Source: Sapria himalayana
Lineage: Eukaryota > Streptophyta > Magnoliopsida > Malpighiales > Rafflesiaceae
NCBI GenBank assembly: GCA_029783825.1
Contig: JAREIK010003413.1
Span: 324,586 to 388,585, forward strand
DNA: 64,000 nucleotides
Direction of reading: 5' to 3'
The position numbers were made by a program, and so were the translations under genes. Below are positions 9,972 to 23,600 of the stretch, piece after piece. The first letter of the stretch is position 1. Each line of letters starts with the position of its first letter. Under the pieces are notes generated by a model. The model was not told the origin of the DNA and did not search any database. It saw nothing but the letters and a program-made list of their open reading frames with translations.

Positions 9972-12257
9972 ATGGCACAATCTAGTGGTAAACAAAAATA
10001 CAATAAATTGAAGATGATCACATCTCAAATGATCAAAGTCTCGGTAAATCCAATCATTAACCTTTCACGAACCTTCCTATTGTTACTGCAGGTTCTTCAA
10101 TTCCAATTGTAAAAAAAAGTCAAGGTACATCTGAACCTCAAGCTCATAAAAAGCATAAGTCTGCTATTTGGGAAACTTATGAGATATTAGTTGATTCAGA
10201 TGGAAATGAAACTGGTAGGGCATCTTGTATATGGTGTAGGAAAGAATATTTGGCAAAAATTGATCAAGGTACTTCGGGTTTATGGATATACTTGAGAAAG
10301 ACTTGTAAGAAATTTCCGCACAAAAAATAATTAATAGAAGCTCACAAAGGTAAAGACAAGTCACAATCTTTGTTGAGTTTCACTAAAGGTACTAGTTCAG
10401 AGAATAACAAATTAACTTGTTGGCAATTTCATCAACAACTAGTTAGGGAGGCTTTGGTGAAAATGATCATTAAAGATGAATTGCCTTTTTGTTTTGTTGA
10501 GAGTGATGAGTTTAAGGAGTTTTGTGAAGTTAGTGTGCCTCAATTTTATATTTCCATCTAGGCACTCTATATTGAGGGATTGTTTTTCTTTGTTTGTGAA
10601 AGAAAATAAGAAATTATTTGATAGCATATCATCTCATTGTTGAAGAGTTTCATTGACTACCTACACTTGAGTAGCATTCTAAATTTGTCTTATATATGTT
10701 TGGCTGTTCATATCATTGATTCTCAATGGAATATGCATAAAAGGCTTTTGAACTTTTGTGTAATTAAAAGTCATTCTGGAGTTAATATTAGAAATTCTAT
10801 TGAGTTTTGCATGAATGAATGGGGTTTGTGAAAGTTGATGTGCATTACTATTGATAATGCATCAAATAATGATGTTGCAGTTGAACAATTGAAAAAAAGA
10901 CTTGTGAAGAAAAGTGTTGTACCTTTGAGAGGCGAGCATTTTCATATGAAATGTTGTGCTCATATCCATAACTTAAATGTCAAAGATGGCATTGCTATAG
11001 TTGAGGGTGCTATTCAAAAAATTAGAGGTGTGGTGAAATATGTGAGGAGCAGTCCTAAATGATTAGATATGTTTAAGTTATGTGTTGAAGAAGCAAACTT
11101 GATATATGCATCTTCATTGCAATTAGATTGTCCTACAAGATGAAATTCAACTTATTAGATGCTACAAACTGATATAAAATATCAAAAAGAATTTTAATAA
11201 GTTGGAGGACAAAGAAAAAAGGTTTTGGAAGGAGTTTGGTTCAAATGTTCCAACTTAGAGAGACTGAACAAATGCCAAAATTTTGGCTCGTTTCTTGAAA
11301 AATCTTTATTAGGTAGCTTGTAAATTTTCTAGCTCATAATATTCTACCTCTAGTGTTTATTTGTTTGAGATTATTCGAATTTTGAAAAAAATTGAGCTTT
11401 TTGAAAATAGTAGAGATACAATGGTGTCTGAAATGGGTATGAAAATGAGGCATAAATTCAACAAATATTGGGGTTCTCTTCAGTCAACAAATATTATGCT
11501 TTTTGTAGCAGTAGTATTGGATCCTAGATATAAGCTCAAATATTTCAAGGATAAGTATACTTAGCATTATGGAGAGGAATTTAATAAAAATTTGGTGAAA
11601 AAGGTTATTAATGCTTAAAATGAGATGATGGATTATTATAAAGATTTAAATGAAAATGAATCAAAAAAAGATGATTTCTCTTCTACTGTGTTTAAGAAAA
11701 ATGATGATTTCTTTGATGGTAGTTAAACTTATGTTGATGATTTTTTAGTTGAATTGGAGAAAGAACAAGAAGTTGCAGCTTTGGAAGAGTTGGATAGGTA
11801 CTTGGAGGAGAAACTTGAAAAAAATAGAATTGATTTTGATCTTCTAAACTAGTGGAAGGTAAATGAGGTTAGGTATCCTTCTATGGCAAATGTAGCAAGA
11901 AATGTATTGGCTATCCAAGCATCTATGTGGCCTACGAATCTACATTTAATACTAGGGGGAGAAGTTTTGATAAATTTAGGTGTTCTTAAACATCTATTAG
12001 AGCTGAAGTTCTCATATGTCTACAAGATTGGTTGAGAAGCTCAAACAAACCTATTGAAATTGAAGAATTAGTTCAAGACCTTGATGATAATGAATCAGGT
12101 TAGTATACAAATATTGTAAATTTAAATTTTACTTTTAATTATTTTATTCATTCAATTTAATAAAAATATGGTTCAATTACAATTTTCAGAGGGGTCACAA
12201 GATCCAAATATTCTTCCAACTATAGTTGGCCAACTAAATTTGGAATGGGTGTATTAA
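9972..12257 (+). pseudogene. hAT transposase pseudogene 1 (RICESLEEPER-like)
   Basis: Fragments in order: N-terminus from ATG 9972; BED zinc finger about 10160-10330 (W, then CIWC); RICESLEEPER signature LVREALVKMIIKDELPF about 10440-10500; RNase-H-like core with ITIDNASNND about 10835-11062, which holds the second catalytic Asp; CPTRW about 11120; VAVVLDPRYKLKYF about 11505-11550; C-terminal dimerisation domain about 11780-12257 (LEELDRYL, WKVNEVRYP, QDWLRSSN region), interrupted by a predicted 91-bp intron. In-frame stops that copy 2 lacks: TAA 10328 (GAA in copy 2), TGA 10829 (AGA), TGA just after 11062 (AGA), TAG 11850 (TGG), plus frameshifts near 10660 and 11930. The BED His is Tyr and the first catalytic Asp (DTWTS in relatives) is Tyr in both copies. 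Once a transposase cutting and joining DNA in the nucleus; now inactive. Confidence 0.92.
12099..12189 (+). other. Predicted intron in hAT 1 transposase 3' end
   Basis: GT at 12099 and AG ending 12189 (TTTTCAG) bound a 91-bp A+T-rich insert. Removing it joins DDNES to EGSQDPNILP in phase 1 and runs to a stop at 12255-12257. The equivalent intron in copy 2 (44060-44150) has exactly the same length. Confidence 0.65.
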
Positions 12258-12499
12258 ATTTTATAAGGTAATATTTTGTTTATTTATTACTCTTTCATCT
12301 TAGAAATTTATGTCTACATGATTAACATGTTTTCATCTTTGGTTGTCCTACTATAGTGGAGGAAGAAAAGGGAGGAGTTGTAGAAGAGATAATTAATTGA
12401 GTTTGGATTTTTGTTGCTATTCTGGGACCGACCTTTGAAATGATTATTATCATGATTGTTATTAGTTGTATTTTTTTGTTATATTAAGCTGCCTAATTT

Positions 12500-12526
12500 C
12501 AGCAATTACTTAAGTAGTAATTGCTG
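12500..12526. repeat. Inverted repeat in hAT 1 3' region
   Basis: Eleven-base arms CAGCAATTACT and AGTAATTGCTG around a 5-base loop, about 245 bp after the transposase stop. The arms (10 bp) are also intact in hAT 2 at 44463-44487. Could be a 3' UTR hairpin or subterminal site; no function is shown. Confidence 0.7.
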
Positions 12527-13053
12527 CTAGCAATGTTTGTGGTCATCTTTAGATATTCTTAATATTTTAAGTAAATGTTTAAAAAATGTAGTATTGCTAT
12601 TATGGTTAACTTTGACTCGGCTGAACAAAGCCAACTTGTGAAAAAACAAAGAACCAAATTAAGCACACAACTTGGTCCCGTTCTATTTAACATTTCTATC
12701 CTTTTCTGCACATCAAAGCTTTTGACATGGTAATGGAACTCGTTTGTGGTATTCGGCTTATTTGACAAAACAAAATTGACCCAATTTGAGTTTGAAAGAT
12801 ACATAACTAAGGAATGATAAATGGTGCAACAAAAGGTTTCGACATGAACTAACTTGGCTGGTTTGAATAAAATAAATTGAAAAAAATGTCTGAACTCTGT
12901 TCCGTCCCGGAACCATTTTATCCTACACAAAATCGCCGATCTCCGTCCCGTCCCATCTCGATATTCTCAACCTATGGGACGGGTCTGGATCTTCAAAAAA
13001 AAATCTCATAACTGTGGGAAGAGACTGGAGATTTGTAATCCCTATCCCATCCC

Positions 13054-13078
13054 GTCCCATGATACCCCTAGCATTTAA
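13054..13078 (-). repeat. hAT 1 right TIR and target duplication
   Basis: Right TIR GTCCCATGATACCCCTA at 13054-13070, one base shorter than in hAT 2 and with local changes, followed by target duplication GCATTTAA at 13071-13078 and the continuation of the interrupted monomer. Confidence 0.88.
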
Positions 13079-16000
13079 GGGTTTATAGGGTTTATTTAAA
13101 AAATAAAATAACAAAAAAATTATTTTTGTTATTTTATGATATTTTCAATTGTTTTAACCTTTGACAATATAATAATTTTTATATTTTTTCAAATGTGAAT
13201 AAAATATTTAGTTATACTAATCATTATAATTATATATTATATAAATTCAATATAAATAATATTATTGATAAATATTCTAATAATATTCAAAAAATAAATT
13301 AATAATCCATTAATAATAAGATAGATTTTAATTAAAATATAATTACAAAACTTAAAATGATTCAGATGCAAAGAAAAATATATTACTATATTATAATTTT
13401 TTGTTTTTGATTTTTTTTCTTTTAATAAGTTAATCTATATTTTTTTAAAAAAAAATAATTTATATAAATTATATTTGTCTAACTCATAATTTATTTTGTA
13501 ATTAATATTTATATATAAATAAACAATTAAATAAATAAAATGAATATTTAAAATTATAATAAAAAAAATGGGATTTATTATTTATTATTTATTATTTTGG
13601 GATACTGGTCTAATTTAAATTAGATCCGTCTCATTAATAATTTATTTTGTAATTAATATTTCTATAAAAATAAACTGATAAATAATTAAAATATAAATTT
13701 AAAATTATACTAGATAAAAATTAAAATTAGATTTAAGATTTATTATTAATGTATACCAGTTTAATAGTTTAAGTATTTAGAGGTTTTGTCGTTAGAAGTT
13801 TAGCGATTTATGTTTTTAGTATTTTAGTGGTTTATAGGTTTTATATAAAAAAATAAAATAACAAAAAAAATTTCTATAATTTGTTATCATTTTCAGAGGT
13901 TATAACCTATGAAAATATAATAATATTTACAATTTTTTGAAATGTGAATACAATATTTAGTTATAATAATATGAATAAATATATATCATATAAATTCAAT
14001 ATAAATAATTTTATTAATAGACAATATAATAATGATCAAAAATTAAATTAATAAAATATTAATAATAAGATAGATATTAATTAAATAATATTTACAAAAC
14101 CCAAATTGATACAAAATTAAAGTAAAATATATTATTGGATACAATTTTTAATTTTTAAATTTTTACTTCTTTTAGAACTGTATATTTTTTTTATTAAAAA
14201 TAAATTAATTAAATTATATTTGTCACACTGAACTTTATTTTGAAATAAATATTTCAATATAAATAAACTAATAAATAATTAAAATGAATATTTAAAATTA
14301 TAATAAATAGAAAAAAAATTAGATTTATTAATTATTAAGTAGTATATGGCAGTTTAATGGTTTATGTATTTAGCCATTACGGGATTTAGGAGTTTACTGA
14401 TTTAACTTTGTATGCATTTAGTGGTTTATAGGTTTTATTTAAGAAAAAAAATAAAAAAAAATTATTTTTATTATTTTTTGATATTTTCAAAGTTATAATC
14501 ATAATAATTATATATCATATAAATTCAATATAAACAATTTTATTGATAGATATACTAATAATTATCAATAAATAAATTAAAAATCTATTATGAATAAGAT
14601 TGATATTACTTAAAATAGAATATCAAAACCTAAAATGATTCAAAATAAAGCATAATATATTACCTAATAATAATTGTTTGTTTTTAAATTTTTATGCTTT
14701 TTATAAGCTTATCTATTTTTTGATGAAAAATAATTTTTATAAATTATATTTTTAACTCTTAATTTATTATATAATTACTATATATATATATATATAAATA
14801 AAAACTAAACAATCAAAATGAATTTTTTAAATTAAAATGAAAACAAATAAAAATGAGATTTATTAATTATTATTTATGGGATACCCATTAAAACTATTAT
14901 CTATATAAGGGTATCAGGATTTTGTAGTTTAGTGATTTATCTGTTAGGCATTTAGTGATTTATAGGTTTTATTTAAAGAAAGAAATAATTAAAAAAAATA
15001 TTTTTTTTGTTTTTTCACATATTCAAAGGTTATAATCTTTGAAAATATAATAATTTTAAAATTATTTTCAAATTGAATATAATATTTAGTTATAATAATT
15101 ATTAAATTTATATATTATATAAATTAAATATAAATATTTGTATTGATAAATATTCTAATAATGATCAAAAAATAAATTAATAATTTATTATTAATAAGTT
15201 AGATATCAATTAAAATATAATTACAAAACCTAAAATGATTCAGAAACAAAGGAAAATATATTACTATATAATAATTTTTTGTTTTAAATTTTTTTCTTCT
15301 TTTAATAAGTTTATCTATATTTTTTTGTTGAAAAATAATTTAAATAAATTATTTTTTTCTAACTTATAATTTATTTTGTATTTAATATTTATATAAAAAT
15401 AAACAAATAAATAATTAAAATGAATATTTAAAATTATAATGAAAAAAATAAAAATGAGATTTATTATTTATTATTTAGAATATACCTATTTAAAAAATTT
15501 ATCTATTTGGGTTTTCGAGATTTAGATGTTATTGATTTAAGTATTTAGGTATTTAATGGTTTATAGCTTTAATTTAAACAATGAAATAACAAAAAATTTA
15601 TTTTTGAAATTTTTTCAAATTTTCAAATGTCATAACATTTCAAAATATAATAATTTTAAAATTTTTTAAAAATGTGAATATAATATTTAGTAATAATAAT
15701 TATGATAACTATATATAATATAAAATAAATATAAAAAATTTTATTGATAAATATTATATCAATTATCAAAAAATAAATTATTAAACTTTTATTAATATGA
15801 TAGATATAAATTAAAATATAATTAAAAAACATAAAATGATTTGAAATCAAAGTAATATTTATTACTAAATAAATTTTTTTTTAGTATTTTGCATCATTTT
15901 TAAGGATTATATATTTTTTTGATGAAAAATATATTATTTAAATTATCTTTGTCACTCATAATTTATTTTGTAATTAATATTTCTATAAATTATTTAAATT

Positions 16001-19000
16001 ATATTTAAGATTTATGATTTTTAAGGTTTAGGTATTTAGGGGCTTCGGGGTTTAGGAGTTTATAGATTATTTTATTTAGAAATTTAATGGTTTATAAGTT
16101 TTATTTAAACAATGATATAACAACAAATTTATTTTTGTTAATATTTCTCATTTTTGAAGGTTATAACCATTAAAAATATAACAATTTTTAAATTTTTTTT
16201 TATGTGAATACTATATTTAGTTATGATAATCTTAATAATTATATATCATGTTAATTCAATATAAATAATTATATTGATAGATATTATATTAATGATCAAA
16301 AAATAAATTAATAAACTATTATTAATAAGATAGATATTTTTTAAAATATATTTGCAAAACGTAAATTTATTCAAAATCAAAGTAAAATATAATACTAAAT
16401 AATAATTTCTTTGATGTTTTGTTCTTTTTATAAGTTTATATTTTTTGTTATTAAATGTAAATTATTTAAATTATATTTGTCTTCCACATAATTTATTTTT
16501 AATTTATAATTATATAAAAATAAGATTTAAAAAACATTAAAATGAATATTTAAATTATAATGAATACAAATAAAATTGAGATTTTTTATTTATTATTCAG
16601 GATATACTAGTTTAATGGTTTAAGTATTTAGGTGTTTTAGGGTTTAGTGATTTAAGTGTTTGAGACTTTAGTGATTTATAGTTTTTATTTAAAGAATGAA
16701 AAAATAAAAATTAAATTTTTTGATTTTTTTTTATTTTTGAAGGTTATAACCTTTGAAAATATAATATTTTTAATTTTTTTTAAATGGTTATATAATATTT
16801 AGTTATAATATTCTTAATAATTATATATAATGTAAACTCAATATAAATAATTTTATTAATAGATATTATAATAATGATCAATAAAAAATAATAAACTATT
16901 ATTAATAAGAATGATATAAATTAAAATATAATTGCAAAAACTAAAATGATTCAAAATCAAAATAAAATATATTACAAAAAATAAATTTTTGTTTTTAAAA
17001 TTTTGCCTCTTTTTATAAGCATATATATTTTTTTTATAAAAAATAAATTATTTAAAATAGATCTGTCTCACTAATAATATATTTTGTAATTAATATTTCT
17101 ATAAAAATAAACTGATAAATAATTAAAAAAAAATTTAAAATTATACTTAATAAAAATTAAAATGAGATTTATGATTTATTATTACTGCATACAAATTTAA
17201 TAGTGTGAGTATTTAAAAATTTTATAATTTTGGAGTTTAGCAATTTATATTTTTAGGCATTTAGTGGTTTATAGGTTTTATTTAAACAATAAAATAACAA
17301 AAAAAATTTTGTAATTTTTTGTAATTTTCATAGGTTATAACCTTTGAAAATATAATAATATTTAAAATTTTTTGAAATGTGAATACAATATTTAGTTATA
17401 ATAATTTTAATAATTATATATCATATAAATTTAATATAAACAATTTTATTGATAGATATTATAATAATGATCAAAAATTAAATTAATAAACTTTTAATAA
17501 TAAGATTAATATTATTAAAAATATTTATAAAACCCAAATTGATTGAAAATTAAAGTAAAAAATATTACTAAATAATAATTTTTAATTTTTAAATTTTTAC
17601 TTCTTTTATAAGCGTATATATTTTTTTTGATTAAAATTAAATTATTTAAATTATATTTGTCACATTCATAATTTATTTTGTAATAAATAATTCTATAAAA
17701 ATAAACACATAAATAATTAAAATGAATATTAAAATAATAATAAATTGTAATAAAAATTAGATTTCTTAATTATTAAGTAGCATATAGCGGTTTAATAGTT
17801 TATGTATTTAGGCATTACTAGTCTTTCGAGTCTACTGATTTAACTGTGTATGCATTTAGTGGGTTATAGGTTTTATTTAAAAATTAAAATAACAAAATAT
17901 TTATTTTTATTATTTTTTGATATTTTAAAAGGTTATAATCTTTGAAAATATAATAATTTTCAAATATTTTCCAAAAGTGAATTTAATATTTAGTTATAAT
18001 AATCATTATATTTATACATCATATAAATTCAATATAAACAATATTATTGATAAATATTCTAAAAATGATCAAAAAATAAATTAATAATCTTTTATTAATA
18101 AGATAGATATTAATTAAAATATCATAAAAAAACCAAAAATGATTCAAAAGAAATCAAAATATATTACTATATAATAATTTGTTGTTTTGAATTTTTTTTC
18201 CTTTTAAAAAGTTTATCCATATTTTTTAGATGAAAATTAATTTATATAAATTATATTTGCCTAACTCATAATTTATTTTTTAATTAATATTTATATAAAA
18301 ATAAACAAATAAATAATTAAAATTAATATTTAAAATTATAATGAAAAAAATAATATTGAGATTTATTATTAATTATTTTGGGTATACCAGTCTAATTTAA
18401 ATTAGATCTGTCTCACTAATAATTTATTTTGTAATTAATATTTCTATAACAATAAAATGATAAATAATTAAAATAAAAATTTTAAATTATACTGAATAAA
18501 AATTAAAATGAGATTTATGAATTATTATTAATGTATACCAGTTTAATATTTTAAGTATTTAAAGGTTTTTTCGTTTATGATTTTAGCGATTTATGTTTTT
18601 AGGCATTTAGTGGTTTATAGGTTTTATTTAATATTGAAATAACAAGAAATTTATTTTTGATATTTTTTCACATTTTCAAAGGTTATAACCTTTGAAAATA
18701 TAATAATTTTAAAATTTTTAAAAATGTGAATACAATATTTAGTAATAATAATAATTATAATTATATATAATGTAAACTAAATATAAATAATTTTATTGAT
18801 AGATATGAAATTAATTATCAAAAAATAAATTACTATGCTATTATTAATATGATAGATATAAATTAAAATATAATTTCAAAACCTAAAAATATTCAAAATC
18901 CAAGTAAAATTTATTACTAAATAATAATTTTTTTATATTTTTTGCTTCTTTTTATGAGCTCATATTTTTTTTGATGAAAAATAAATTATTTAAATTATAT

Positions 19001-20630
19001 CTATCTCACTAATAATTTATTTTGTAATTAATATTTCTATAAAAATAATTTGATAAATAATTAAAATAAATATTTAAAATTATAATGAATACTAATAAAA
19101 AGAGATTTATTATTTATTATTTAGGGTATACCTTTTTAATGGTTTAAGTTTTTTGTGGTTTTGGGGTTAAAGAGTTTATTGATTTATATGTTTGCACATT
19201 TAGGTGTTTATAGGTTTTATTTAATAAATGAAATAACAAAAAATTATTTTTATGAATTTTCGTGATTTTATAACGTTATTTCATTTGAAAATATAATAAT
19301 TTTTTAATCATTCTAAAATATGAATGCAATACTTAGTTATAATAATCTTAATAATTATATTTGATGTAAATTCAATATAAAAATTTTATTAATATATATT
19401 ATTATCATGATCAAAAAATAAATTAAAAAACTATTATTAATAAGATATATATTAATTAAAATATATTTGCAGAACCCAAAATAATTCAAAATCAAAGTAA
19501 ATTATATTACTAAATACAATTTAAAATTTTAGAAATTTTGTTTATTTTTATAAGGTTATTTTTTTCATAAAAAATAATATATTTAAATTATATGTCTCAC
19601 TCATTAATTATTTTGCAATTAATATTTCTATAAAAATAAACAAAAAAATAATTAAAATGAATATTTAAAATTATAATGAATACAAATAAAAATGAGATTT
19701 ATTATTTATTATTTAGGTTATATAGGTTTAATGTATTAAGTATTTAGGGTGTTCTGGGGTTTAGGAGTCTAGAGATTTAAATGTTTAGGCATTTAGTAGT
19801 TTATAAGTTTTATTTAAATAATAAAATAATAAAAAAATTATTTTTGAAGGTTTTAACCTTTGAAAATATAATAATTTTTAAATTTTTTTCAAATGTAAAT
19901 ATAATATTTAGTTATAATAATCTTAATAATTATTAAACATTTAAATTCAATATAAGTAATTCTATTGTTAGATATTATAAAATTGATAAAATAATAAATT
20001 AATAAACTATTCTTAATAAGATTGATAGCAATTAAAATATAATTGAAAAACCTATATATATGATTCAAAATCAAAGTAAAATATATTACTAAATAAAATT
20101 TTTTTGTTTTTAAATTTTTACTTCTTTTTATATGATTATATATTTTTTTTATCAAAAATAAATTATTAAAATTATAGTTGTTTCGCTCATTATTTATTTT
20201 GTAATTAATATTTCATTAAAAAATAATCTAATAAATAATTAATATGAATATTTAGAATTATTATGAATACGAATTAAAATGAGATTTATGATTTATTATA
20301 TGTGGTATACAAGTTTAATTGTTTGATTATTTAGGAGTTTTGTCATTTAGGAGTTTATCAATTTATGTTTTTAGGTATTTAGTGGCTTATAGGTTTTATT
20401 TATATAATAAAAATAATTTTTTTTATTATTTTTTCTGATTTTCAAAGGTTATAACCTTTATAAATAAAATAATTTTTAAAATTTTTTGAAATGTGAATAC
20501 TGTGTATAATTATATTAATCTTACTAATTATATATCATATAAATTCAATATAAATAATTTTAAAGATAGATATTATAATAATGATCAAAAATTAAATTAA
20601 TAAACTATTATTAATAATATAAATATTATT
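13079..20630 (+). repeat. Satellite array after hAT 1 (forward)
   Basis: Thirteen dyad positions: 13151, 13898, 14491 (half only), 15028, 15628, 16159, 16742, 17333, 17931, 18681, 19275 (degenerate), 19849, 20447. Spacing is near 600 bp, with ~740-bp long monomers after 13151 and 17931. 13079-14450 is colinear with 45046-46420 beyond hAT 2, and 17290-18700 with 47890-49300. 19140-20630 matches 50870-52370 and 61105-62560. A perfect dyad core lies at 18677-18694. A (TA)n tract lies at 14779-14796. The array ends at an orientation switch near 20630. No gene seen. Confidence 0.92.
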
Positions 20631-23600
20631 TTTAATCAAAAAAAATATATACGTTTATAAAAGAAGTAAAAATTTAAAAATTATTAACCAATAATATTTT
20701 TTACTTTAATTTTGAATCAATTTGAGTTTTGTAAATATTTTTAATTAATATCTATCTTATTATTAATAGTTTATAATTTAATTTTTGATCATTATTATAA
20801 TATCTATCAATAAAATTATTTATATTAAATTTATATCATATATAATTATTAATATTATTATAACTAAATATTTTATTCACATTTCAAAAAATTTTAAATA
20901 TTATTATATTTTCAAAGGTTATAACCAATTAAAATTAGAAAAAATTAATAATTTTTTTTTGTTTTTTTATTGATTAAATAAAACCAATTAACCACTAAAT
21001 GCCTAAAAACCTAAATCGCTAAACTCCTAAAAGATAAAACCTCTAAATACTTATACCATTAAACTAGTGTACATTAATAATAAATCATAAATATCATTTT
21101 AATTTTTATTCCGTATAATTTTAAATTTTATTTAATTAATTTTCAGTTTATTTTTATATATATATTAATTACAAAATAAAGTATTAGTAAGACATATCAA
21201 ATATATATTAGACCAGTATACCCTAAATAATAAATAATAAATCTCATTATTTTTAATTATAATTTTAAATATTCAATTTAATTATTTATTTGTTTATTTT
21301 TATATAAATATTAATAACAAAATAATTTATTAGTTACACAAATATAATTTATGTAAATTATTTTTCATCAAAAAATTATAGATAAACTTTTTAAAAGAAC
21401 AAAAATTTCAGAACAAAAAATTATTATATTGTAATATATTTTGCTTTGCTTCTGAATCATTTTAGGTTTTGTAATTATATTTTAATTGACATCTATCTTA
21501 TTAATAATAGATTATTAAGTTATTTTTTCATCATTATTAAAATATTTATCAATAAAAATCTATATATTGAATTTATATGATATATAAATATAATTATTAT
21601 TATAACTAAATATTGTATTCACTTTTGAAAAAAATTTTAAAATTATTATATTTTCAAAGGTTATAACCTTTGAAAAAGTGAAAAAAAAATATTTTTTCTT
21701 CGTTATTCTATTGTTTAAATAAAACCTATACACAACTAAATTTCTAAGCATTTAAATCACTAAACTACAAAATCCTGATAACCCTATATAGATAATCCTT
21801 TAAATCGGTATACCCTAAATAATAATTAATAAATTTCATTTTTATTTGTTTTCATTATAATTTAAAAAATTCATTTTGATTATTTAGTTTTTTATTTTTA
21901 TATATGTATTAATTTTAAAATAAATTATATGTTAAAAATATAATTTATAAAAATTATTTTCAATCAAAAAATTGATAAGCTTATAAAAAGAATATAAATT
22001 TAAAAGCAAAAAATTATTATTTAGTAATATAATTTTCTTTGATTTTGAATCATTTTAGGTTTTGATATTATATTTTAAGTAATATAAATATTATTCATAA
22101 TATATTTTTAATTTATTTTTTGATAATTATTAGAATATCTATCAATAAAATTGTTTATGTTGAATTTATATGATATATAATTATTATGATTTTTATAAAT
22201 AAATATCGTATTAACTTTTGAAAAAAATTAAAAATTATTATATTTTCAAAGGTTATAATCTTAAAAAATGAGAAAAAATAATAAATATAAATTTTTAGTT
22301 AATTTATTTTTTAAATAAAACCTATAGACCATTAAATGCTGACTTACATAAATTAGTAAGCTCATAGACCTTAAAACCCCTAAATACATAAACATTTTAA
22401 CATCTATGTACTACTTAATAAATAATAAATGTAATTTTTATTTCTATTTATTATAATTTTAAATATTCATTTTAATTATTTATAGTTTAATTATTTAGAA
22501 AAATTAATTACAAAATAAATTTCGAGTGAGACAAATATTATTTAAATGATTTATTTCTAATCAAAAAAAATATAAGCTTATAAAAAGAAGGATAAATTTA
22601 AAATTAAATATTATTATTTAGTAAGATATTTTGATTAGATTTTGAATCATTTTGTGTTATGTAAATATATTTTAATTAATATTTATATTATTATTAATAG
22701 TTTATTAATTTAATTTTTGATCATTATTATAATATCTATCATTAAAATTGTTTATATTGAATTTATATGATATATAATTAGTATGATTAATATAATTATA
22801 GATAGTATTGACATTTCAAAAAACTTTAAAAATTATTTTATTTTTAAAGGTTATAACCATGGAAAATCAGAAAAAATCAAAAAAATATATTTTTATTTTT
22901 ATTATATAAATAAAACCTATAAACCACTAAATACCTAAAAACATAAATTGATAAATTCCTCAATGAAAAAACTCCTAAATAATCAAACCATTAAACTGGG
23001 ATACCACATATAATAAATCATAAATCTCATTTTATTTTTGTATTGATTATTATTTTAAATATTCATTTTAATTATTTATTAGTTTATTTTTTATAGAAAT
23101 ATTAATTACAAAATGAATAATGAGAGAGACAACTATAATTTTAATAATTTACTTTTAATAAAAGAAAATAAGCTTTTAAAAAGAAGTAAAAATTTAAAAA
23201 GAAAAAATTATTATTTAGTAATATATTTTACTTTCATTTTGAATCATTATATATAGGTTTCGCAATTATATTATAATTGTGATCAATCTTTTTAAGAATA
23301 GTTTATTAATTTATTATTTGATCAATTTTATAATATCTAACAATAAAATTACTTATATTGAATATAAATGTCTTATAATTATTATGATTATTATAACTAA
23401 AGATATATTTACATTTGAAACAAATTTAAAAATTATTATATTTTCAAAGGTTATAACCTTCAAAAATGATAAAAAATCACAAAAATAATTTTTTTTATTA
23501 TTTTATTATTTAAATAAAACTTATAAACCATTAAATGCCTAAAGATTTAAATCTCTAGACTCCTAAACCCCAAAACCCCCTAAATACTTAAACCATTAAC

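Larger units (their letters stand above)
9367..13070 (+). mobile_element. hAT DNA transposon 1 (RICESLEEPER-like, defective)
   Basis: A 3704-bp element bounded by imperfect terminal inverted repeats (left TAGGGCTGCTCACGGGAC, right complement TAGGGGTATCATGGGAC) and an 8-bp target duplication (GCATTAAG at 9359-9366, GCATTTAA at 13071-13078; ancestral GCATTTAG, as in intact monomers). An 8-bp duplication and TAGGG-type ends are typical of hAT elements. Subterminal regions (9367-9545 and 12901-13070) are rich in GTCCC/GGGAC motifs, the kind of site hAT transposases bind. Inside, in order: a TA microsatellite, a short leader frame, and a disrupted transposase with BED zinc finger, RNase-H-like core and C-terminal dimerisation domain. 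It is not autonomous as it stands. hAT 2 (41359-45037) is its segmental duplicate. Confidence 0.95.

Noticed and set aside
12559..13114. Minus-strand frames in the hAT 3' end (also 44576-45114)
   Set aside because: They cover the non-coding 3' region and right terminus, differ in length between the copies and run out into satellite.
19889..20155. Open frames of 60-90 codons inside the satellite (also at 15656, 20785, 21560, 23279, 23843, 25476, 32580, 37085, 38993, 46376, 49722)
   Set aside because: They are made almost only of I, N, Y, K, F and L codons, as expected from A/T-only sequence, are not kept open in homologous monomers and have no recognisable motif.
13079..20630. Organelle-derived A+T-rich DNA
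   Set aside because: No organelle genes, tRNAs or rRNA pieces are seen; the sequence is a tandem satellite with hAT insertions, which fits the nucleus.
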